Assembly: GCA_027574665.1 (NCBI GenBank)
Contig: CM050654.1
Coordinates: 13,262,142 to 13,326,141 of the forward strand
From: Rhynochetos jubatus
Taxonomy: Eukaryota; Chordata; Aves; Eurypygiformes; Rhynochetidae
DNA length: 64,000 nt
Direction: 5' to 3'
The position numbers and the translations under genes are program-made. Under the pieces are notes generated by a model. That model was given only the letters and a program-made list of their open reading frames with translations, was not told the origin of the DNA and ran no database searches. Within the stretch, counting starts at the first letter, position 1. Each line of letters starts with the position of its first letter. Of the stretch, positions 9,056 through 20,300 are shown in pieces.

Positions 9056-12000
9056 GTGAGACGCCGCCGCCGCGCGGCCCGCTCCGCGCGGGGATGGGCG
9101 CCGCCGCCGCCGAGGCGCCGGGTCCGGCCGGCCGTTGGGGCCTCGCCGCGGGCCTCCCCGGGCCTACCAGGGCCCAGCGCTGCCCGCCGGGGCGGGCGGG
9201 CGGGCTGCTGCGGCGGCGGGCCCCGTGCCTCGGGGTCGCTTTGTTCCCGCGGCCGGGGCGAGCCCCGGGAGCGGGCGGCGGGCTGGGGGGCCGCGGCGGC
9301 TGCCTGCCCCGCGGGGTACTTGGGCCGCCGGGCCCAGCGTGTCGGCGCGGCGCCGGCCGCCCCGCGGCTCTCCGGCGGGGCGAGCGCCGTGCTGCCCGGG
9401 GGTTCCAGGCGCCGGGTCGGGAGCGCCGCTGGGGTTGAGCCGCGTCCCGCAGCGTGATGGCAGCCGCCGGCGGGGCGCTCCCGGGGCCGGGGTGTCCATA
9501 GCGCCGGCGAGCGCCTGTGGAATAGCCGGGAATTAGCCGAGGCAGAGTGTTGCCTCCCACGTCTTCAGCTTTCTGCAGGCCCAGGGCTGGTTTTCCGGTG
9601 CTGTCAGCCTGTTAGTGCTGGTGCTGTTAAAACGCCGGACACGTCACCGGCCGAGCGCGATCGCGGGGTGCTGCTTCAGACGGACGGCGGCTGGGAGCTG
9701 TGCATCGCCCGGTGCCCGGCCTGCCCGTCCGGAGACACGGCCTTCCCTTACGTAACCGCACTCCGCTCACGGTGAACCCGGCTCTTGTCACGCCAAACCG
9801 AAGTTGGTTCATTTCTGGGCGTTCAAAGTCATGCCGGAAAGGTGCATCTCAGATAGGTGAGGTACGTTTTCAGGTGGTTTGAGAGGCCTTGCTGCAAGGC
9901 TTTTTCATTCTGCTCGTGTGAGGAGAGTTCACAGTCAGCAGCGCAGCAGTACGTGACAGTGTCGGAGGAAGGTGCACCTCTTTTCTTTCTCTTACTGTTT
10001 GTCAGAACGGACAGAGGTAAAGTTCTTGCAGGACCCTGTACACCAGTTCATTGTGTACACGTTGAATCTGTGAGGGAGCTGGAACATTGTGTGCCTTGGG
10101 TTTGAGAAACTCTGGCTCTTCGGAAGACCAGTGAGATGGACATGGCACTAGATTCGATCGAGTTATAAAGACACTAGAAAGTTAATGTAGGCTGAATAAT
10201 TTTGTGTATATTGATGCAATCATAGTTTTTTTGTGGCTGAGTTTAAGGTTTTGGATGACACTGGTATGGCTTTTCAGTTCATAAATGCGATTACTCAAGG
10301 CTATTTCAGCACTGGGTATTCACTCCTTTCTCTAGAGATCCGTATTCCCTCAAGAACAGATTGCGAAGCTTTACAGTCGGAGCACTTCCACTGAGTCATT
10401 GCATCTACTAGGACGGCTATGGGAGGCTGATGTGCAGTATCTCATTAATGAGAGGGAGTAGCACTGAATTTCAGATGCGAAAAATGCAAAGTAAGAAAGT
10501 GCAGGTGTCTGGGACTATCGTAGTTGCATCAGATGGGAATTGCTGCAGAACACTGCAGTGCAGCTGGATCTGAGGTGGAAGTTCAGGAGGGTTGTGTCAT
10601 TAATGAGTAAACACCGTGGGTTAACAGAGCTGATAACGACCCGGTTATGCAGCATACTCCATACCCAGAGGATGTGTACCAAGTTGGGCCAACACTGTGT
10701 TCTGTTGTCTCAGTTTAGAGAAGATGTTTTCAGTGGTGTGTTGTTACTGGAATATACTGGGATTTTTCGTTTAATAATAATTGTATGCTGCTACTCTGTA
10801 CAGACCTTTTCTGCCCCCCTCTTACGTGCTGTAACATGTAAAATGGGCGCTGTCCACAAATAGTTCAGTTAAAAAACACAGGCTGTATATGTGTTAAGAG
10901 CAAGATGTGCGGGGGAGACGATGATGCCAAGTCGCACAGAACTTTCATTTCAACATAGCCTACTGTGACATTAGGAGCCCGAGTCCCATTTTACCCTGTT
11001 CTTGCCAAGATAGTGTGCTGCTGCTGCTGTTACGATGTAGCTTCCTGCAACTGCATGAACTACTCCTACATCTATTTTCCTGCATGTGCAGGCTTACTGT
11101 AGGTTGTATGCTTTTCTCTCCCCCCACCCCCCTCTGTTGATGTTAAATTGGTTTAAACTTTTTTTAACAGGATTTCTACAACTGGCCTGATGAATCCTTC
11201 GAGGAAATGGATAGTACATTAGCTGTTCAGCAGGTATTCTCACTTATGGGAAATGTTGTTCATAAGTTCAGTTTCCCAAATTTTGTGTTTTGGTAAAAAA
11301 AACCAGGGAATGGGGCATGCTGTTTATCTGCTTAGAATGCTGCCGTACAGGAGTGAATTTCATAAGCACCCTATGTACATTAAAAAAATTGTCATTATTA
11401 ACTGTGTGTGCAGAAAGAACTGGCATTCACGTGTCTGGTTTAAACAAATCAGATTTTAAGAAACAGTGGGGGTTCCTGCACGGTTCTCTTGTTTTGAGAA
11501 GGATATTTTTAAAAAAAACCTGTAAAGTTCACCCATTCTTATACCCTTTCTAATTGAGCAAGGGCATTTTTCAGGTCTGGTATTTTCTATACCAGCTTCC
11601 TTACACTGCCCATCTAGGCTTTAACTTTTCAGTCCATCAGTGACTTCTTAAGAGAAGAAGTAAGTCCCACAAAGATGCAATGTTCTAAATATACTGTCTT
11701 ACTATAATTACAACAAAACCTAGATTTATTTTTTCCCTCCCCTCCTAGTATATTCAGCAAAACATAAGGGCGGACTGCTCCAACATCGATAAGATCCTCG
11801 AACCTCCTGAAGGCCAGGATGAAGGTGTATGGAAGTATGAACATTTAAGGTCAGAACCCATCTTTTGCTAACCTTGCGTCCTGATTCCAAGTTCTGTTCA
11901 TTGACAGTGGTAGCCAGACTTTTTGCATAGGACAGAGCAAGAGGAACTTAAATGAAACTTAGTATTTCTACTATTAAATATTTAAGTACTTTGGTGTTAA

Positions 12001-15000
12001 TTATTTTCTGAATTCCTTGTCCTTTCTTAAGATTTGTGTTGTGCTGTGATCCAGTGTTTTGGAGGGTTTTTAAGAAAATGCTTGTACCTTGCTTCCGAAG
12101 TTGTACTAGCGTGTTTTGAATATGAAAATATAGCAAGGAATTTCCATAGCACTTTGTCCTGGTAGCATCAGTTCTTCATCTCCACTAATGTGCAATGTGA
12201 TTTCCGGATGTGTCCACTGCTTTTTCTGGAACTTGGAGGAAAATGGGCTTTAGCTGGGAAAGCAACTCTACCTGGGTCTTGCAGTTCTTTTCCCAGTTGT
12301 AAGGCAAGTCAGAACTTTCTGTCCTCCTCTCAGTTTGTTTTATGCAGTACAATAAATACATTCAGCCTAGGTAGTTTGTGCCTGAAAGTATTTTTTCCCT
12401 TGTAGTGTAGGCTTACACCCTGTTAATGCATGTCCTATGTAGTCATGCTTCTTTGCTGGCATTACTTTAGTGTCCTTGTGCCCCGATTATCTTTTTTTAA
12501 GTTATGTACCTTCTAACTTTATCAGATATACTTTTAGGAATAAGAACAGTTCTAAGCCACTCCTGGATTTATATATCCTGACTTTCTGTCTCCGGTCTAG
12601 AGTAGTTCCAATAGTTGTGGGGAACCCTCAAAAGAGGAAAAAGTGTAGACATACGATTGCAAAAGGCTCATTTTAAGCACTCCCTCTGTCCTTTTGCATA
12701 TGGCAGAAATCCCTGTCACTTTTGGAAAATGTATTCAGATTTTTCTTGTAGGATGGGGGGGTGGATTCTCTGAAGTTAAAGAATGCCCTTCCAGGTTCAT
12801 TCTAGGGAGAGCAGTCTTTCTGGCAGGCCCACTCTGCTAATGATATGTGGCGCGACCTCAGCCACGTAAGTGATCCGGAGGAAGTATATCTTGGAAGGAT
12901 GGAATGATCCAGCCACGAGTTCAAAACTTAGGCTCTTAAGAAATTAATTTTCTTGAAGTGTGTTTTTTTTTTTTAATCTGTACTTGTGAAATAGTACTTT
13001 GTTATGGAAGAAAGTTGGTATCTTGAACTCTTCCACTAAATTACTTGTTAAGCTCAGCCTCTGCTGTCAGGTAAGAATTAATATACAAGTATTCTGCTGA
13101 GTAAAAAACATATGCTGGTGTGAATCGTGTTTCTCTCAACTAGTAATCCTTTTATGGTGTGTTAATTCCTAGCCTAGTGCCTTTTAGGTGTGACATCAGC
13201 TGAAATTATTTGGTGGTATTCTTTAATTATTTTTTCCATGTTATGATGTAAGTTTTCCACTTTACAAGAATCATTTCCAAAACCGTGAAGAGATCTGTGA
13301 GGATCAGAACTTATAACCTTGGTTTGTGTTAGATGTTTCCAGTAGGAAAACCAATTGTTGATTTTGTTGCTGCTGTGTTCCAATCTTTTTTAGACAATTC
13401 TGCCTTGAGCTGAACGGACTAGCTGTCAAGCTTCAGGTAACTCATTTCTTGCTATTTTTATATTGCAGCAGGGAAGAGATTTCTGTAATGGAAGATGCAG
13501 AGTTTCCAGAGCTTTCTTCCTCTAAAACTGTACACATAAGGCTTAAGCAGTGGCTTGAGTTTGTGGGGTTTTAAAGTGTTTTGTTAAGGGTTTTAAAGAC
13601 TTCTGGCAAGTAACCCTTTGTAGTGGGGGACAGGGCAAGAAAGTGGTTTGGAAAGATCAGCTCAGTTTTGCTGTTGGGTGGTTTTCCTGACTGGACAGTT
13701 GTTTTCACAGAGTGAATGTCACCCAGACACATGTACTCAGATGACAGCAACCGAACAATGGATTTTTCTTTGTGCAGCTCATAAAACTCCCAAAGAGGTA
13801 TGGATGTATTCTGGAAAACTGACCTCAGTGATGCAGGATTTTCTTATGCGGTTCATGCGTTCATGGGGAGACCATTACAGCTGGCTTCTTAGTCAAACTG
13901 AGAGCTTACGTGGGTTAAGAATATCACCTGAGGTTTCCTTCTTTCCCATCTTGTAGTGGTTTACAAAAGAACGGGATGAGGTAGGAAGGAACTGCTTTTT
14001 ACCACAGTATTAAGAGACTGCACATTCCCCTCTTTTAATTTGTGTTGAGACAGCCTGAAACGCAACGGATAAAGGTCTCTGTTTAATGAAAGAAGAGTGC
14101 GTGCCGGGAATAGGCTGTCCTCTTCCAACTCTGGCCTTGGTCCATAGCACTAGGTGTATAAGCCCAACGCTCTGAAAGCAACTGCGTGTGCACATTCTTG
14201 GGGAAGTTACTCCTCAAAGGTAGTGGAGTCATAAAAACACTTCACGTCACGTGGGTTGTCACCACGGCAGTAGCTTGCCTACCTGAGTGTCCAGTTACTT
14301 TAAACTTTCAGATCGCCTCTTGAACTATTCGATACATCTTTTTTATTTTTTTCCTTCAGGTCTTTCTCTGTTGCAATTGGCTATGGTGACAGTGCAGTCT
14401 GTCACGGTTATCTTTGTATTTCACCTTCCAAACTATGGTGGTTCTTAACCTTATCCTTTTTGTCCTGTAAGGGTGGTTTTTTTGTTGTTGTTTTTATTCC
14501 CTGAGATGCCTTGATTTAGCTCTGAAGGCCAACTTCTTTCCCACTCCCTCCTTTAACCCTCATCACCACTCGCTATACTGGCGTGCAGTAAGCCTGGTTT
14601 ATTTAGCTAGACCGGAGAACTTGAGCATGCTTTTTATCTCTGAACATGCACCATTCATCTGCTGTTTTCCATGTCAGTAGTGGCTGCCAGGCAACGGTCA
14701 GATAGTGGGTGATGCGGCCTGGAACTGCTGACAGAACTCTGCCACTGGCAAGTTTTCTTCCTGAAACTGGGGAATGGCAAAATGGACAGACATTCCTGCT
14801 CTCAGCCTGCCCCAGTTCATCCTGACTTTCCTCCCTCTCCTCTACATGTACCTCACTGCAGAGCCAGGCCTTGGCTTGTTACACACCTACCTATACTAAT
14901 GATTCTAGTTTTCTCTGCTAAGGTCAAAACCATTGATATACTTAGGTGCAGGTTGGTTTGTTTGGGTTTTTATGTGAAACTTCTGGGAATAAAAATGGCC

Positions 15001-17113
15001 AGTGAAGTTAAAAGCATCAGGAAACGGAATTAAAATGTTTTTGTTTGAACGAGTTGCATGACAGTGTCACGCAGGCACTCATACCCGTGCTCACTCACTG
15101 TCTGTTTTCCTAGTGTCCTGCCATAGACTACACCAGACACACACTTGATGGAGCTGCATGTCTTCTGAATAGCAATAAATATTTCCCCAGCAGGTAAAAA
15201 TGATTTCTTTTGGGAGGAGGGGGAGAGGGAGGGAATAGGTGGCACCCAAGCACGTGGACATGCAGAAGGCTTTTTTCATGGACTACTGAAAGTACCAAAA
15301 GTCCTGCAGCATGTGTGGCGTGTTGGTAGCACCATCGTCACTTCAAGGCAAGGAAGAATTCCTGCCTATTAAAAAAGTTTGCCATTTGCTGGAGCAAACG
15401 GGTGCTTTTTAGATGGCAACTGTTGTACTGACATCTGTTGGTGTTATGGGGCTCTCATGGGAGTAGCGCCAACCTAAATAACAGGATGGCCTTCAGAGAG
15501 ATGCACTGACTGAAAGCCTCCAGCAGCCAACACCCATCCCCTGTGGGACATCAGTGGCCGCGGAAGAGGGAGACTGAGTGTATTGAGCAGGCAGCCGTGT
15601 GTTGGACCATAGAAACCTTACTAGAGGAGTCAACATCGTGCTTCTCTCTAGGAATCCGGCATTGGGAAGGAGGTACCCCTGGAAGCCTTTTTTCCCTTTG
15701 CCCATCAGTGTTGGAAACCAAACGTGATCAGCTATTCTGTCAAGGGCTGGATTTCTAACTACAGGCAAAACTTCTTTGGTTGTCAGAGTACGATTCTGAG
15801 ATGTGGAGTGTGCACCAACATTTGCATTCTCCTTGCAAAAACAAGCAGTTGCAGATACCTGCAACACTTAAGTCTACATTTCATATGCAATTATAGGGTC
15901 TAGTTTAACAACCAGAATTCACGTCAACGTGCATTTGTCATTTCGGTAGACCTGTATTCTAACCTTTCTCCTGGTGCTTACAGGGTTAGCATAAAGGAAT
16001 CCTCTGTAGCCAAATTAGGATCAGTGTGCCGAAGGATTTACAGAATATTTTCACATGCTTATTTTCATCACCGGCAGATATTTGATGAATACGAAGTAAG
16101 TAGCTGCAGATTACACCGTGAACGAAGGGTGTTTACTGAAGGTAGAGCTGTGATGTAATTGTATTACAGGTTTTCTTGTAATCCTGCCAGAAGATCTGCA
16201 TTCAAGTCAAGTATTGATTACAGTAGCATTGCAGTTCTTCTAAAACAGGAAGCTATGTTATACAGCCAGATATATAAATGAAAATTAATGTATATAATTT
16301 TAGTTTACCCAGTTATGGTTTACCTCATTGGGATAAAAGTTCAGAATTGCACCTTGTTTTGAAGATCCCTGAAAGTATTCAAGCCCTGGGTGTACTCCAG
16401 TACTGCCTCTGTTTGTGTAGGTTACACAACAGCGAAGGAATTAGTTGTAATAGTGCAGAGAAACAGTAACTGGTGGCAGCTTGTGCATCTCCAGTAACTT
16501 CCAAATTTTTTTGTCAGTGGAAAAGTAGAAATTGATAGAAAGGAGGTAAGGGGCATAGCAGGATGTAAAATGAAGCCTTTGTCAAATCCCAGTTAAGGTT
16601 GCTGGGACAGCTATGGAATGGTGGTGCCCGGTTCTCTAGGGGATAGTGTGTGTAGGAGGAGTTTCACAGTACCTTGAAATCCTCTGTTGGCGAGCGGATC
16701 AGGACTGCATTGGTATTGGAGTATGTTCTGCGTAAGCGCTGTTCAAGTGAGCTGTGACTTAAGCTAGAGTGTCAGTAGGGTTTTTTGTTAACTGCAGTAA
16801 CTAGAAGCAAGCAGTAAAAGAAAGTTTTAATAGTACTAGGAATTTACCACTACTGCTTCTTTCTAGGACTTGTAAACCTAACGAGGCAATTACATATAAG
16901 CAGGTTTTGTAGGACATTGTCCTCAATTGTTTAAAATATTCCTTCTGTACATATTTTTCCTTTTTTTTTTTTCATCTCCAGAATGAAACTTTCTTGTGTC
17001 ACCGGTTCACCAAATTTGTGATGAAGTATAATCTGATGTCCAAGGATAACCTGATTGTACCCATTTTGGAAGAAGAAGTGCAAAATTCAGTGTCAGGAGA
17101 GAGTGAGGCATGA
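8996..17113 (+). CDS. MOB4: MOB4: MOB-like protein phocein (STRIPAK subunit)
   Basis: Phocein is a MOB-family adaptor that binds striatins in STRIPAK complexes, linking PP2A and GCKIII kinases to Hippo signalling, Golgi/vesicle traffic and cytoskeletal control. Coding exons are 8996-9055, 11171-11233, 11749-11849, 13394-13436, 13711-13797, 15114-15193, 15984-16095 and 16982-17113. Joined, they give 225 residues, the length of human MOB4, and nearly every residue I can recall matches. The Mob1/phocein domain fills most of the chain, and the zinc ligands Cys92, Cys97, His169 and His174 are all present. The start was taken as Met1 of MVM; Met3 also lies in a good Kozak context. The protein ends GESEA. 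It has a CpG-island promoter, so expression is probably broad. It is convergent with RFTN2. Confidence 0.98.
9056..11170 (+). other. MOB4: MOB4 intron 1
   Basis: 2.1 kb; the first 450 bp is CpG island and the rest ordinary sequence. No further exon or RNA gene recognised. It ends in a T-rich tract and TTTTTAACAG. Confidence 0.85.
11171..11233 (+). CDS. MOB4: MOB4 coding exon 2
   Basis: Encodes residues 21-41 (starts [14 protein letters not shown]). 63 nt, phase 0 at both ends. Residue 31 is Glu where I recall Asp in human. Confidence 0.97.
11749..11849 (+). CDS. MOB4: MOB4 coding exon 3
   Basis: Encodes residues 42-74 plus two bases of Arg75 (ends VWKYEHL). Acceptor CCTCCTAG, donor AAG then GTCAGA. 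Confidence 0.96.
13394..13436 (+). CDS. MOB4: MOB4 coding exon 4
   Basis: 43-nt exon that completes Arg75 and encodes [14 protein letters not shown] (to residue 89). Acceptor TTTTTTAG, donor CAG then GTAACT. Confidence 0.96.
13711..13797 (+). CDS. MOB4: MOB4 coding exon 5
   Basis: Encodes residues 90-118, with zinc ligands Cys92 and Cys97 in [11 protein letters not shown]. Acceptor GTTTTCACAG, donor GAG then GTATGG. Confidence 0.97.
15114..15193 (+). CDS. MOB4: MOB4 coding exon 6
   Basis: Encodes residues 119-144 plus two bases of Arg145 ([16 protein letters not shown]...YFPS). The AATAAA at 15173-15178 lies inside Asn-Lys codons here and is not a poly(A) signal. Confidence 0.97.
15984..16095 (+). 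CDS. MOB4: MOB4 coding exon 7
   Basis: Completes Arg145 and encodes residues 146-182, including zinc ligands His169 and His174 in [11 protein letters not shown]. Donor GAA then GTAAGT. Confidence 0.97.
16982..17113 (+). CDS. MOB4: MOB4 coding exon 8 with stop codon
   Basis: Preceded by a long T tract and TCATCTCCAG. Encodes residues 183-225 ([12 protein letters not shown]...GESEA), then TGA at 17111-17113. Confidence 0.97.
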   Translation, partial: NETFLCHRFTKFVMKYNLMSKDNLIVPILEEEVQNSVSGESEA

Positions 17114-17311
17114 TGGGAATGGCAGTACAGAGGCCTCTGGTGAACACAAACATTATGTACTGTATATATCATTTTAGACACTTCAATCACGTATCCTCAT
17201 AGCTTTGTTTAGTACACTTTTTGTATGCTGTGTGCATTGCCTTTTAATATGGGAAATACTTTAAGTTATTCATGGGCTGTATATTCATCAATGTGGCACT
17301 CATGGTTTTTA

Positions 17312-17317
17312 AATAAA
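17312..17317 (+). terminator. MOB4: Poly(A) signal AATAAA (MOB4)
   Basis: Perfect hexamer 199 nt after the stop codon. Confidence 0.65.
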
Positions 17318-17348
17318 AGTAGTAGTATATCTGTTTATAATGCCTGTT

Positions 17349-17354
17349 AATAAA
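17349..17354 (+). terminator. MOB4: Poly(A) signal AATAAA (MOB4, second)
   Basis: Second perfect hexamer 37 nt after the first; either could be used. Confidence 0.6.
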
Positions 17355-17375
17355 AGAATTTACAGTTCTCTAAAA

Positions 17376-20300
17376 TTGCTGCTAAACAATCATTGAATCA
17401 CAATCCTGAAGATGTTTCTAATTGGGTGGGGAGAAAAGGGAGAGGAATATTTCACAGCAAGCTGTTTTTTAATGCAGTAGCTCTATTAAGTCTTAGTTTA
17501 AAGATTATCACCTTAAATGTATAGTGCTGCAGGAAGCTTCTTGCAACATAGCTTATTCCTAATTTAGAGTTTTTTAAGATGGCTTGGAAGATTTACTTTT
17601 GGATGTCTATATTCCTGTATGCGTCTATCCAAGCGCCAGTAGGACCTATAGCATTAGTAATACCAAAAGGACAATTTCACTATGCTGTTGAACAGATGTA
17701 TTCTTGATACACATCTAACGTACTTTCTGGACTTGTTTTTGTTAGCAGTGGAGGTTTGGGCACAGCAGGGGCCAGGCTTTGTCCTGTTAAGGCAGGCTTG
17801 TGCTGTGCACCAGTCCACAACTTCTTTAAAGAAAACCCTATGGCTTAAACCTGCGCGTGTTTATGGCAACTGCTTACAGACGATACCTCGTACATACTCA
17901 TGCCACACTACATAACACACTAGCACTGTCTTTGCTTGTACTCCTTGTAAAAACATTCTAAGCACCCCAAATCCTGAACCTAATTCTTTGCAGGAGTTAA
18001 TCCTGTTTTCAACATACCTTGTTTTTCTTCAGTCACCTGAATTACATTCTTGGACAGAAAGATCTGGATTCATCCTTATGTTCCCTATCAGATGTTTATT
18101 TCAAGTTGTGTTTGCAGATTTGCAATAACTGACAATTTCCATGAGTGCTGCTTAATTGTGTTATGTCTGAAATGATAGAAATAAGTGTTTTAGAGATGAA
18201 TATAGCAGACATACTGCTAAGCATACATAAACGCAGGGTCTAAAAGCACGAGCAGTGTTCTTCTGTTAACTGAGTTTTGCTTAGCTGTTTACAAGTTGGG
18301 TGGCTGTTTCTCCCTGAGGTTGCCAGGGGCCCTCTTTTCATTAAGCAGGGCAGGCTGGGCTAACTCAGCTAGTTCCTGTAATCTACACTTTGTTTTCTAC
18401 ATTATCTTACTTGGAAAGAAGGGAGCCCACCTATTTTTGTCTTTTTTCATAATATAATAAACATGCCTTAAATTCTCTTTTTCTTTATGTGAATCAAGCA
18501 CACCTCAAGCAACTGCACCACCTGGATGTAAAGGGAATTCAACCAGTGAGAAAACAGAGACACTAAGCTGTGTTCTGCAGCAGCTCTTTGTCTCATGTTT
18601 ATCTTTCATTTAGCTGCCAGCAGGGTAACTGCATGAGAAGTTGGCCAAGTGAGAGTAGCTTCAGTTACTGACTACACTCAGCTGGAACTGGCCTGTGCAG
18701 AGCAGGTTAATGGGGTATGGCAGAGCTCTCCAGGTTCCTACCACAGGTGGGAGGGCTGTATTTGGGAGGCAGTAAAAGGAATTTTGTTTTGTTACAGTGG
18801 GCTGTAGGACCATCAGTGGTGTGGCTTTTGTGCAGTCGCTCTGCAGACAAACACATGTAACAGGTGTTGCTAATGACATCTCTACAAAAATGAAGAAAGC
18901 AATGTGGTGCTCAGGACTGTGTTCAGATTTTCAACCTCTTCCTCCTATGCTTTAAGAGTTTCACTTCAGAACAGAACTTGGGAAGTTTTAAGCCTGTTTA
19001 TTCTCATTCAGATTTGCACTGTAAAGCTGACTTGCTATACTAAGCTGGTTTTATATAAGGCCTAAGTGAAACACTGCTTGTATTTTCCCTTGCTATTGTT
19101 TACATGAGTATTATGTACACACATGTGCCTGAATGGTACCACAGAACTTCAGTTAGCCTAAGCAAACCATTGATTTGTCTAATGAATATTAACAGGTTTA
19201 ATTTAGACTCTAGATTATAGGGAAACTGTCTTTGAATTATATTGTAAAGAAAAAGGATAAAATTAAACTGTTTCTTTATCCATACCACTATATTTTGCCA
19301 AGTTATTCACTTATTTTTCATGGCGTCCAAGAACGCAGGCAACAGCGTGCTTCCAAGAGAACGTTTGGTGCTCTCCCCTCTCTGCTACAAGGTGTGCTAC
19401 AGGGAAGTTGCTTTTCTTCTTCCAGAGGTAGAGAAATACAGTACTCATTAGCCACTTAAACTCAGACCTTGAATTTATACATCTCAAATCAGAAAGCTCT
19501 GGTTCTGCAATTAAAAACAGAGAACTAGAAGAGAAAATAAGCACATTACAACAGCATGTCACAGGTCCAAGGGCGTGTCGTAAGCAAAGGATAAATTTCA
19601 AATGACTTTTTCCTTAGTCACCAAGGTGTTTCCTCATGTTTGGCTTTGCATATCACAAGAAGCCAGCCACAGCCATTTTGCTAATTTCCTTTCAAGATAT
19701 TAATTGGCTCAGATGATGTCACAGTCTGTCTGCTTGAACAGACCACGTCACCAGACCAGTTCCTCTAAACCAGATGGGCTCTCAAGTCACCCTTACCTGA
19801 AGTATGACTTTAAGAAGTGAATGTTCCTGACGAGTTGTCAAGATCTGATGCAAGAATTTAGCTTTAAAAAGTCCAAGTCTGGTCTGAATTAAGCCACCGA
19901 GAATTGTCAAGACAGCAGCCTGCACTTTGAACCTCCCAAAGACCAGCTTACCAAGGACAAGGAACGCCTAATCAGGTGTTCATAGATGGCTGTAAGGCTT
20001 ACCAAGCTTGGCCCTGTGAGCTGTGTGGATGTGCAGAGGAGACTGCAGAAAGGCAGTTGTAGCCAGAGGAAAGGCGTGCGTTCATCTACCCATTTACTGT
20101 CAGTGCAGCAAACAGAGGGGTAGCTGATGTGTCAAGTGCTTTTACTGGTGAGAAGCTTCCTATCAAATACACAGAAGAGATCTTAGCTTTACTCAAGGAA
20201 ACAGTGTTTTACAGAGCAGAAACGCAGGAAGTTAAGCAGCAGTTTATTGCAGCTGACCAGGTATATACATGAACCCTTCTGACAGATAGAAGCACAAAGG

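Larger units (their letters stand above)
8300..9500. promoter_or_regulatory. CpG island over the MOB4 promoter and exon 1
   Basis: Very GC- and CpG-rich, centred on the MOB4 start. It produces several long spurious open frames on both strands. Contains GC boxes and a TCTCGCGAGA element, with no TATA box in the expected place, as expected for a housekeeping gene. Confidence 0.88.
17114..17375 (+). other. MOB4: MOB4 3' UTR (short form)
   Basis: AT-rich sequence with two closely spaced AATAAA hexamers. The end is estimated at 15-25 nt after the second. Confidence 0.65.

Noticed and set aside
8468-9457. A 329-codon open frame, the longest in the window
   Set aside because: It is in a frame different from MOB4 exon 1, which it overlaps, and reads as GC-driven Arg/Pro/Ala/Gly sequence with no domain. 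CpG-island artefact.
13648-13956. A 102-codon plus-strand frame
   Set aside because: Only 13711-13797 is real (MOB4 exon 5). The flanks are intron sequence read through the splice sites.
15173-15178. AATAAA inside the MOB4 gene
   Set aside because: It is formed by Asn-Lys codons in coding exon 6 and translation continues with the correct MOB4 sequence.
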